Positions 7,871-12,749 of a stretch of DNA of 12,749 nucleotides are shown here, in pieces (position 1 is the stretch's first letter; every line of letters begins with the position of its first letter). The stretch is from an uncultured Rickettsiales bacterium (GTDB taxonomy: Bacteria; Pseudomonadota; Alphaproteobacteria; Rickettsiales; UBA1997), in contig CALXRO010000016.1 in assembly GCA_944390875.1 (NCBI GenBank), positions 1-12,749 of the forward strand, written 5' to 3'. The notes below the pieces were generated by a model that saw nothing but the letters and a program-made list of their open reading frames with translations, did not search any database and was not told where the DNA came from. The position numbers and the translations under genes are program-made.

Positions 7871-8242
7871 TTATGCAGCTTTCTTCTTACTAATTCTTTT
7901 ATTTTGTTTTTCTATTCTATTTTTTTTATTAATTATTTTAATATTATCTAACTCTTTTTTATCTTCCAATTTTCTAATAACTCTTTTTCTAAGAACCCTA
8001 CCCTTCTGACTTAATTTATTATATCCATAATTAACCAAAAAAGAATCCAATGAGCCATATTTATTAATTGTCCTTAAAGTTCTTGTAGCTAATCTTAAAT
8101 TTAAATTAATTCCCAATGCTTCACTTTTTAATGAAACATTTTTCAAATTTGGTAAAAACCTCCTTTTGGTCTTTATATTTGAGTGAGAAACCTTATTGCC
8201 AGATGCAACCTTTACACTCGTTAAATCACAACTTCTTGACAT
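7871..8242 (-). CDS. rpmB: 50S ribosomal protein L28 with a basic C-terminal extension
   Basis: Residues 1-90 match L28 of alphaproteobacteria: 'MSRSCDLTSVKVASGNKVSH' at the start, then 'NIKTKRRFLPNLKNVSLKSEALG' (23-45), 'LRLATRTLRTINKYGSLDSFL' and 'LSQKGRVLRKRVIRKLE'. At 123 residues it is longer than the roughly 97 usual in alphaproteobacteria. The extra tail (about 95-123) is almost entirely Lys, Arg, Ile and Asn and should bind RNA or be disordered. The start is supported by TAAGG (8251-8255) eight nt before ATG 8242, one of the few clear Shine-Dalgarno sequences here. mnmA follows on the same strand; the PBP gene diverges upstream. Confidence 0.96.
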   Translation of the reverse strand: MSRSCDLTSVKVASGNKVSHSNIKTKRRFLPNLKNVSLKSEALGINLNLRLATRTLRTINKYGSLDSFLVNYGYNKLSQKGRVLRKRVIRKLEDKKELDNIKIINKKNRIEKQNKRISKKKAA

Positions 8243-8300
8243 AAAAGTAACCTTAGTTTTTATTGTTAATATATTAATATCCTTCTTAAAAAAAGAAAAG

Positions 8301-8328
8301 TTGTATAATAAAACTACTAAGGTATATT
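8301..8328 (+). promoter_or_regulatory. Weak candidate promoter for the PBP gene
   Basis: TTGTAT (8301-8306) and TATATT (8323-8328) are spaced by 16 nt. The -10 matches five of six positions but the -35 only three. The leader would be about 50 nt. The 144-nt divergent gap to rpmB is extremely AT-rich, so other -10-like hexamers exist. Confidence 0.3.
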
Positions 8329-8354
8329 ATTTAATTATTATAATAATAAGTCAA
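8326..8354 (-). promoter_or_regulatory. Candidate promoter for rpmB-mnmA
   Basis: On the minus strand TTGACT (8349-8354) is 17 nt from AATAAT (8326-8331), each matching the consensus at five of six positions. Transcription would start near 8319, giving a leader of about 76 nt that includes the rpmB Shine-Dalgarno sequence. Its -10 overlaps the -10 proposed for the divergent PBP promoter, so the two could compete for RNA polymerase. Confidence 0.4.
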
Positions 8355-8386
8355 ATAATATTTCTCATAGAGAATTAATAATATAT

Positions 8387-10207
8387 ATGAAATCAATAAA
8401 AAAAGTTTTTAAATTAATAAAATTAATATTAATATTCTGTTTTTTAATATCTTCCACGATATTTATGTTTTATATCTATTATAAAACACAAATTCCAAGC
8501 ATCGATGATATAATAAAAAACAACAGTACTCAACAATTAAAGATACTATATAATGATGGTATAACACCAATAAAATTGAAAAATAACATAGGCATAAATA
8601 CTCTAAAATTTTCGGATTTACCAGAAAATTTGGTAAATGCTCTTATAGCAACAGAAGATAGAAAATTTTTTCAACACAAAGGAGTTGATATATTTGGTAT
8701 TTTAAGAGCAACAATAGTAAACATGTTTTATGGTCATATAAGACAAGGAGGTAGTACTATAACTCAGCAACTTGCTAAAATGATTCTTGAAGACAATAGT
8801 AGGACTTTAAAAAGAAAATTTAAAGAACTTATACTTACGCTAAATATTGAAAAATATATATCTAAAGAAGATATAATAACATTATATTTTATAAAATCAT
8901 ATTTTGGTTGTGGACAATATGGAATAGTTAATGCCTCAAACTATTATTTTAATAAAGAAATAAATGAATTAGAATTAGAAGAATGTGCAATGTTGGTAGG
9001 ACTACTTAAAGCTCCAACAAAATATAATCCAAAAAATAATATTGAAAATGCAAAAGATAGGACAATACAAGTTATAATTAATATGCAAAAATCTGGCTTT
9101 ATTTCCGAAAATGATATATTATCATATATTATTCCAGATTTAAATTTTAACAATAAAAATTTTCCAAAAAAACAAATACAAAACTACTATTTTAGTGATT
9201 GGATTGAATCGCAAATAATAGATTATAATTTACCAAAAAATTCAGACTCTATAGCGATAGTAACTACATTAGATAAATTTATACAAGAAAGCGTTATTAA
9301 GACAGTTAAAAACTTTATTTATGAAAATTCAGATAAATTTAGAAAAACAGAATTAGCTGTAGTTGTTTTAAATAAAAATGGAGAAGTTTTAGCAATGATT
9401 GGAGGCAAAGATTATAATCATAGTCAATTTAATAGGGTTGTACAAGCAAAACGTCAAACAGGTTCTTTGTTTAAATTATTGATATATTTAATGGGTTTTG
9501 AAAATGGACTAGAAATTAGTGATATTTTTATAGATGAACGTATAAAAATTGATAAATGGTATCCTGAAAATTATGGTAATAAATATAGAGGAAAAATATC
9601 AGTAAAAGAAGCCTTTATATATTCTTCAAATTCAGTTGCTATACAAATTGCAGATTATTTTGGACTTAATAAAGTTATAAATTTAGCAAAAAAACTAGGA
9701 ATGAATGGTAATTTTAAAAATGATATGACAATTTTGCTTGGAAGTCAAGAAAGTACTTTACTAGAAATTTCTGGAGTTTATGCTGTACTTGTTAATAATG
9801 GAATTCCTGTTTTTCCACATGGTATAAAAAAAATCTTTTCAGATAATATTTCTATATATGAAAGGATTATATCAGATAAAAAACAGGTATTATCAGAAAA
9901 AACTATTGAGAATATGAAGTATTTATTATATTCAACAATAGAAGAAGGTACTGGTAAAAAAGCAAAAATTGACAACCTTGTTAATAAAACAAAAATATAT
10001 AATATGTTACATAAAGATAATAGATTTTTTATAGGTGGTAAAACAGGCAGTACTCAAAATAACAGAGATGCTTGGTTTATTGGTTTTGCGGATGACTTTA
10101 TAGTGGGAGTATGGATTGGCAATGATGATAATACACCAATGAATGGCGTCATGGGAGGTAATTTGCCAGCACAATTATGGAAAGAAATTGTTGAAGGTAT
10201 AATTTAA
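8387..10207 (+). CDS. Class A penicillin-binding protein (bifunctional transglycosylase/transpeptidase, PBP1 family)
   Basis: The enzyme polymerises and crosslinks peptidoglycan on the periplasmic side. It has 606 residues: a membrane anchor at about 11-31, a GT51 domain at about 70-245 and a penicillin-binding domain at about 320-606. GT51 motifs are 'ATEDRKFFQHKGVD' (88-101, catalytic Glu90), 'RQGGSTITQQLAK' (119-131) and 'RKFKELILTLNIE' (143-155, Glu147). Transpeptidase motifs are SxxK 'SLFK' (360-363), SxN 'SSN' (413-415) and 'GKTG' (551-554). It is shorter than classical PBP1a (750-850), with no room for an OB-like insert. In GT motif 5 the usual 'LYLN' reads 'LYFI' (166-169). The last 60 codons are repeated 1.5 kb downstream. 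Presence of this gene argues for some retained cell wall synthesis. Confidence 0.95.
   Translation: MKSIKKVFKLIKLILIFCFLISSTIFMFYIYYKTQIPSIDDIIKNNSTQQLKILYNDGITPIKLKNNIGINTLKFSDLPENLVNALIATEDRKFFQHKGVDIFGILRATIVNMFYGHIRQGGSTITQQLAKMILEDNSRTLKRKFKELILTLNIEKYISKEDIITLYFIKSYFGCGQYGIVNASNYYFNKEINELELEECAMLVGLLKAPTKYNPKNNIENAKDRTIQVIINMQKSGFISENDILSYIIPDLNFNNKNFPKKQIQNYYFSDWIESQIIDYNLPKNSDSIAIVTTLDKFIQESVIKTVKNFIYENSDKFRKTELAVVVLNKNGEVLAMIGGKDYNHSQFNRVVQAKRQTGSLFKLLIYLMGFENGLEISDIFIDERIKIDKWYPENYGNKYRGKISVKEAFIYSSNSVAIQIADYFGLNKVINLAKKLGMNGNFKNDMTILLGSQESTLLEISGVYAVLVNNGIPVFPHGIKKIFSDNISIYERIISDKKQVLSEKTIENMKYLLYSTIEEGTGKKAKIDNLVNKTKIYNMLHKDNRFFIGGKTGSTQNNRDAWFIGFADDFIVGVWIGNDDNTPMNGVMGGNLPAQLWKEIVEGII
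10026..10205 (+). repeat. Direct repeat copy 1: 3' end of the PBP gene
   Basis: This 180-bp stretch covers PBP codons 547-606, including the KTG box, and the first base of the stop codon. It matches 11504-11683 without gaps at a constant offset of 1,478. There are two mismatches (10148 G to A, 10155 G to T). Both change the protein (Val to Ile; Gly to Val in the 'MGGNLPAQLW' segment). This copy keeps the family-typical Gly and is the one joined to the complete gene. Confidence 0.97.
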
Positions 10208-10263
10208 CTAAAGTTAATATTAATATATTAAAAATATCATAATAAATTGTTAGTATAATTTAG
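10206..10263 (+). repeat. Diverged continuation of the repeat past the stop codon (partner 11684-11737)
   Basis: After the stop codon the two copies can still be aligned by eye for about 55-60 bp, with a few small gaps. Examples are TAACTAAAG against TGATTAAAA, and AAATTGTTAGTATAATTT against AAATTATTAATACAATTT. Many differences are transitions. The similarity is far lower (about 75%) than in the coding part, and low base complexity weakens the case. Confidence 0.4.
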
Positions 10264-10559
10264 AATAAAGTTTCAATAATTTTAATCTTATTAAATAAAA
10301 TATTTTTCATTAAAAATAATAAGTGTAAATGTTATGATAATGAAAATAATATATCCTAATATTAAATTAGTTTCTAGATAAACATAGGTATAAGTATATA
10401 GAATATGTAGCAATATATATTTATAAAGAAAAATAAAAAATAAAGTGTTACTATACTAAAAAGAAAAATATATGTGTTTCTTATTTAAATTATATAAAAT
10501 ATATATTTGTTATTAGATAATTAAATATTAATAATATTAGAGTTAAAAGATATAAAAGT
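10208..10559. other. Gene-free AT-rich stretch after the PBP gene
   Basis: I see no reading frame worth calling on either strand, no RNA gene and no convincing terminator in these 352 bases. The first 55 or so resemble the sequence after the second PBP fragment. A 12-bp A/T palindrome, TTAATATATTAA, lies about 15 nt after the stop but is not terminator-like. The rest is A/T-rich sequence with stop codons in all frames, as expected for decayed DNA. Confidence 0.6.
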
Positions 10560-11017
10560 ATGCCAAAAGTTATAAGTGTAAACAGATTTTATATGAATAC
10601 AGAAGATTAAGATTTATTATTATTACCAAATAATGATAATACATCAATTTATATTAAACATCATAAAACTGCATGAACTAAACATTATTTATTTAAAATA
10701 AATGATAATACTAAAAAACTTGTTCCAAATATCAATAAAATAGCAGAAAATAGTGTGATAATTGAAAGTATAAAATATTCTACAACAAAGATTATTATTA
10801 AAAATAAAATATTTTGGTCTAGGAGCTATAAATTTAAAAAACTTCATTTAGATAATTTACCTATACAATATATGGTAATGTAAATCTGTGCTAGATAAAG
10901 CGTTTAAGGAAGCCATATGTAAAAAATTGATTTAAATTAATGCTATATTTTAATGATAAGACAATAGGGTATGATTCTATTTATATAGAGTCCAAGTTCC
11001 AGTACAGTAGCCATTAA
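10560..11017 (+). pseudogene. Decayed protein gene of unknown family
   Basis: Starting at the ATG at 10560, one frame stays protein-like for 108 codons (MPKVISVNRFYMNTED...) but contains an in-frame TAA at 10608 and TGA at 10674 before ending at TAA 10881. Plausible protein sequence continues in the next frame ('SVLDKAFKEAICKKLI', 10885-10932). It then continues in the third frame ('MLYFNDKTIGYDSIYIES', from 10940) to a stop at 11015. Two stops and two frame changes suggest an old gene of about 150 codons. UGA is a true stop elsewhere here, so readthrough recoding does not rescue it. I do not recognise the family. It lies inside the unit bounded by the two PBP 3'-end copies. Confidence 0.4.
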
Positions 11018-11078
11018 ATAATAATTTTGTACTAATATTTTTTATTAATTTTTCCTTTATGATTATTGGTTCAATTTA

Positions 11079-11102
11079 ATATGTAACTTTAAAGTTACAT
11101 AT
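11079..11102. repeat. 24-bp perfect palindrome over the stop codon of the small gene
   Basis: The left arm ATATGTAACTTT is followed directly by its exact reverse complement, with no spacer. It contains the last Met codon and TAA stop of the minus-strand gene at 11095-11403. No U-run follows on either strand, so it is a poor intrinsic terminator. A binding site for a dimeric protein, or a 3'-end hairpin, are alternatives. Confidence 0.6.
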
Positions 11103-11403
11103 CACGTTGAAACGGTGTTTCTTCTTTATTTAGAACAAAAGTTACATGTTTTTGTTGCTTAGAGCCCTCTAAAAACCTTTCAAAATGTTTTTTAGGTTTA
11201 TTCGATTCAGATATTTCTATTATAGGTTTTTCATTTTCATCCTCTTGAATTGTTCCAAGATTGGTAGAATTATTTTTTTTATCTAAAGATGGAACACTAA
11301 ATCTATCAGTTTCAGGTAAATTATAAGACTTATAATTTTTAAGAAAATCAGAACCTATTCCCTTATTTTCGTTCAATAAATCTTCCAATGTTTTTTTATC
11401 CAT
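11095..11403 (-). CDS. Small hydrophilic protein of unknown function (102 aa)
   Basis: I do not recognise a family. The protein begins MDKKTLEDLLNENKGIGSDF. It is highly charged, rich in Lys, Glu, Asn and Ser, lacks Cys and Trp, and has no signal peptide or membrane segment; much of it looks disordered. The ATG at 11403 is chosen because TAAGGA (11411-11416) sits 7 nt upstream, and a promoter lies ahead with a predicted start near 11426. An upstream in-frame TTG at 11460 is part of the -35 box and cannot be the start. The gene lies alone between a decayed gene and the headless PBP fragment, inside the repeat-bounded unit. Its intact signals, next to decayed DNA, suggest it is expressed and recently kept or acquired. 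Confidence 0.65.
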   Translation of the reverse strand: MDKKTLEDLLNENKGIGSDFLKNYKSYNLPETDRFSVPSLDKKNNSTNLGTIQEDENEKPIIEISESNKPKKHFERFLEGSKQQKHVTFVLNKEETPFQRDM

Positions 11404-11432
11404 ATTTCTATCCTTAAATTTTTTACTTTTGA

Positions 11433-11460
11433 ATGATATAAAATTATTTTCTAAAGTCAA
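11433..11460 (-). promoter_or_regulatory. Promoter of the 102-codon gene
   Basis: On the minus strand TTGACT (11455-11460) and TATCAT (11433-11438) are spaced by 16 nt; each matches the consensus at five of six positions. The predicted start near 11426 leaves a 23-nt leader that contains the Shine-Dalgarno sequence. The promoter begins only about 45 bp from the second PBP repeat copy and points away from it. Confidence 0.55.
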
Positions 11461-11503
11461 GAATAAATTATTTATATACTTATTTAAATTCTAAGACAAC
11501 AAA

Positions 11504-11683
11504 TTTTTATAGGTGGTAAAACAGGCAGTACTCAAAATAACAGAGATGCTTGGTTTATTGGTTTTGCGGATGACTTTATAGTGGGAGTATGGATTGGCAA
11601 TGATGATAATACACCAATGAATGGCATCATGGTAGGTAATTTGCCAGCACAATTATGGAAAGAAATTGTTGAAGGTATAATTT
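11504..11683 (+). repeat. Direct repeat copy 2 of the PBP 3' end
   Basis: The 180 bp match 10026-10205 at 178 positions with no gaps. Sequence upstream of 11504 shows no similarity to the PBP gene, so the left boundary is sharp. At the right, high identity stops at the first base of the stop codon (TAA in copy 1, TGA here). Confidence 0.97.
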
Positions 11684-11685
11684 GA
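11504..11685 (+). pseudogene. Headless C-terminal fragment of the class A PBP
   Basis: This stretch encodes the last 60 residues of the PBP, from 'FIGGKTGSTQNNRDAWFIGF' to 'EGII' and a TGA stop. The frame is closed upstream by TAA at 11485 and has no ATG, so no PBP is made from it. Gly590 of the intact protein is Val here, in a segment normally Gly-rich, which fits relaxed selection. The 60 codons show no synonymous change, so the duplication or a conversion event is recent. Confidence 0.9.
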
Positions 11686-11773
11686 TTAAAATAAATCTAA
11701 TAAAAATAATATAAACAAATTATTAATACAATTTTAACAAAATATAACTATTGGACTTAAACAAATATATATA

Positions 11774-11801
11774 TTGACACATTAATTAAGATAAGTATTA
11801 A
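11774..11801 (+). promoter_or_regulatory. Promoter of the lipoprotein gene
   Basis: A perfect TTGACA (11774-11779) is followed after 16 nt by TATTAA (11796-11801), a four-of-six -10. Transcription would start near 11808, about 9 nt before the ATG. Box spacing and distance to the start codon are the same as at the cmk promoter. Confidence 0.45.
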
Positions 11802-11816
11802 CTTTAATTATAAATT

Positions 11817-12107
11817 ATGAAAAAATCTTTATTGCCAATTATCTGTTTTTCTTTTTTAACAAATTGTGGCACAGTGAAAACAACTAATTTATCACTTAAT
11901 GAGTATAGTGCAAAAAATTCACTCAAACCATATTCAAAAACTGCAAAGAAATGCTATATTGAAACACCGTTTGGTTTTGTAAGTAGTGATATTACTGTTA
12001 GAAGTGTAGCACAAACAAAAAACATTACAGAAATAGTATCAGTTGAAAAAACTAAACAATATTTGATATTTGTTAACAGAGTTTGTACCATTGTAAATGG
12101 TAACTAG
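11817..12107 (+). CDS. Small lipoprotein, possibly TRL-like family
   Basis: The 96-residue protein starts with a short lipoprotein signal: a KK N-terminus, the hydrophobic 'SLLPIICFSFL', and a lipobox-like LTNC with Cys17 as the lipidation site. Asn before the Cys is unusual but tolerated. The mature part keeps a pattern I associate with TRL-like proteins, short lipoproteins common in host-associated bacteria: a Cys, 'FGFVSSDITVRSVAQ', 'NITEIVSVEKT', then a second Cys in 'VCTIVNGN' at the end. The two mature cysteines (46 and 90) could form a disulfide in the periplasm. There is no Shine-Dalgarno sequence and the predicted leader is about 9 nt. It stands alone, 131 nt after the PBP fragment. 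The lipoprotein call is fairly safe; the family is tentative. Confidence 0.7.
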   Translation: MKKSLLPIICFSFLTNCGTVKTTNLSLNEYSAKNSLKPYSKTAKKCYIETPFGFVSSDITVRSVAQTKNITEIVSVEKTKQYLIFVNRVCTIVNGN

Positions 12108-12122
12108 TTGGTCTATCTATTT

Positions 12123-12201
12123 AGAGCTTCCCATTTCTATTTAAATTTCTCAAGAGTCTATTAATTAATTAAAATAGATTAGATGAAATAGGGAAGCATC
12201 T
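12123..12201. repeat. Long imperfect hairpin after the lipoprotein gene
   Basis: Outer arms AGA+GCTTCCC+ATTTC (12123-12137) and GAAAT+A+GGGAAGC+A+TCT (12185-12201) pair over 15 bp, with two single-A bulges. An inner TATTT/AAATA helix (12138-12142 with 12172-12176) can extend it. The GC-rich 7-bp core stands out against the surroundings. It begins 16 nt past the lipoprotein stop. No U-run follows, so it may be a 3'-end stabiliser, a bidirectional terminator, a structured RNA or a small mobile-element relic. Confidence 0.45.
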
Positions 12202-12371
12202 TATGTAAACATGATATAATATTCCTTATTAAGGATTTGTGTTAAAAGATAAAATTTAAGTATATATTTATAATATAATATATCTTATTTATTATAATAT
12301 TATAATTATTTTACTTATAGACATTTATTTTTTATATGTTGTTTTTTTGACAGAAAAAAAATTAAAGAAAT

Positions 12372-12749
12372 ATGAAAAAATACAAATGTTATTTTTCTGA
12401 CTTAAATAACAAAGAAGAAAACCATGAACTTTCATTAGATGATTTATCTAATTACATAAAAGAAGGCAAAAAACTAGAAAAAATCACTAATGAAGAAAAT
12501 AAGAATATACCTTTTGGGTATAATGTTATAGATACAAATAATATTTTGCCTACTGCAGCAAATATAAATAAAACGGAAAATATGTCTTTTAATATAGACA
12601 CTAATAGTAAACAAATTAAACTAACATTATTTGATAATTCAGGCAAAATACTATCTGAAGATATTATAAATTATAATACTAAAGAAAGAGAATATATTGA
12701 GTATAGTAAAAAAAATGGTAAACCAAGAGCAAAATTACATAGGGATACT
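12372..12749 (+). CDS. Unrecognised hydrophilic protein, N-terminal 126 codons
   Basis: An open frame of exactly 126 codons runs from the ATG at 12372 through the right edge. It begins MKKYKCYFSDLNNKEENHEL. It is rich in Asn, Lys, Glu and Ile, with no signal peptide or membrane segment. The second half ('QIKLTLFDNSGKILSEDI', 'NTKEREYIEYSKKNGKPRAK') looks like alternating strands ending in a basic patch. No family motif is visible. A weak TTAAAG lies about 6 nt before the start. A TTGACA at 12348 is too near the ATG to serve as its -35. The total length is unknown because the gene continues outside the window. Confidence 0.6.
   Translation, partial: MKKYKCYFSDLNNKEENHELSLDDLSNYIKEGKKLEKITNEENKNIPFGYNVIDTNNILPTAANINKTENMSFNIDTNSKQIKLTLFDNSGKILSEDIINYNTKEREYIEYSKKNGKPRAKLHRDT

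Noticed and set aside
8196..8378. Plus-strand 60-codon frame between rpmB and the PBP gene
   Set aside because: It overlaps the start of rpmB and both candidate promoters, and its sequence resembles translated AT-rich intergenic DNA.
10560..10883. A single intact gene using UGA as Trp
   Set aside because: There is also an in-frame TAA, Trp is encoded by TGG elsewhere, and the UDG-like gene uses TGA as its stop, so the code is standard and the frame is broken.
11404..11460. N-terminal extension of the orphan protein from a TTG at 11460
   Set aside because: That TTG forms the -35 box TTGACT of the gene's own promoter. The ATG at 11403 has a correctly spaced TAAGGA and lies after the predicted transcription start.
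10026..11683. Composite transposon or insertion sequence
   Set aside because: The repeats are fragments of a PBP gene without terminal inverted repeats, no transposase is visible, and no short target-site duplication was found.
10905..12205. Short similarity between 10905-10925 (AAGGAAGCCATATGTAAA) and 12190-12208 (GGGAAGCATCTTATGTAAA) as a dispersed repeat
   Set aside because: It needs gaps within about 20 bp and the flanks do not align clearly, so chance in AT-rich DNA cannot be excluded.
12348..12353. TTGACA as the -35 box for the gene at 12372
   Set aside because: Only 18 nt separate it from the ATG, so the transcript would begin inside the coding region.
12452..12646. Minus-strand 64-codon frame
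   Set aside because: It is antisense to the better-supported open frame that starts at 12372 and has no ribosome binding site or family match.
1..12749. CRISPR arrays, tRNA or rRNA genes
   Set aside because: No regularly spaced repeats, cloverleaf-like sequences or rRNA signatures were seen on either strand.

Overview
The window is very AT-rich and carries a compact block of housekeeping genes plus a looser, partly decayed region on the right. Gene content points to an alphaproteobacterium with a reduced genome, most likely a Rickettsiales-type intracellular bacterium. The cmk-rpsA-sppA order is alphaproteobacterial. The uracil-DNA-glycosylase-family protein is the Fe-S-ligand-poor alphaproteobacterial type. 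RNase III has the 'NNLEN..EA' variant that I recall from Rickettsia. A small lipoprotein resembles the TRL-like family. UGA is a normal stop and Trp is encoded by TGG, so the code is standard. The species cannot be named from this sequence.

Left and middle (1-8242, all minus strand). Read in the direction of transcription the genes are rpmB (L28) and mnmA (tRNA 2-thiouridylase), then cmk, rpsA, sppA, ppa, a UDG-like gene, rnc and an M16 zinc peptidase cut by the left edge. The run from cmk to the peptidase is tightly packed, with gaps of 2 to 70 nt. It has one good promoter just before cmk (TTGACA, 16 nt, TAAAAT), a possible folded leader before rpsA, and a strong hairpin between rpsA and sppA. 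The genes serve translation and RNA processing, nucleotide and pyrophosphate metabolism, and membrane protein turnover. Most starts have no clear Shine-Dalgarno sequence; rpmB and rnc are exceptions.

Centre (8243-10207). A divergent promoter region separates rpmB from a plus-strand class A penicillin-binding protein with intact transglycosylase and transpeptidase motifs, so this organism probably still makes some peptidoglycan.

Right (10208-12749). This is the accessory part. The last 180 bp of the PBP gene, from just before the KTG box to the stop codon, recur 1,478 bp downstream with 178/180 identity as a headless fragment. Between the copies lie a gene-poor stretch, a decayed reading frame and a small 102-codon gene of unknown function with its own promoter and Shine-Dalgarno sequence. 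Recombination between the copies would remove exactly 1,478 bp and still leave a full-length PBP gene. The layout resembles single-crossover integration of a small circle, or an element that carries a replacement 3' end for its target. No integrase or transposase is visible. After the second copy come a small TRL-like lipoprotein gene, a long imperfect hairpin, and the start of an unrecognised protein that runs off the right edge.
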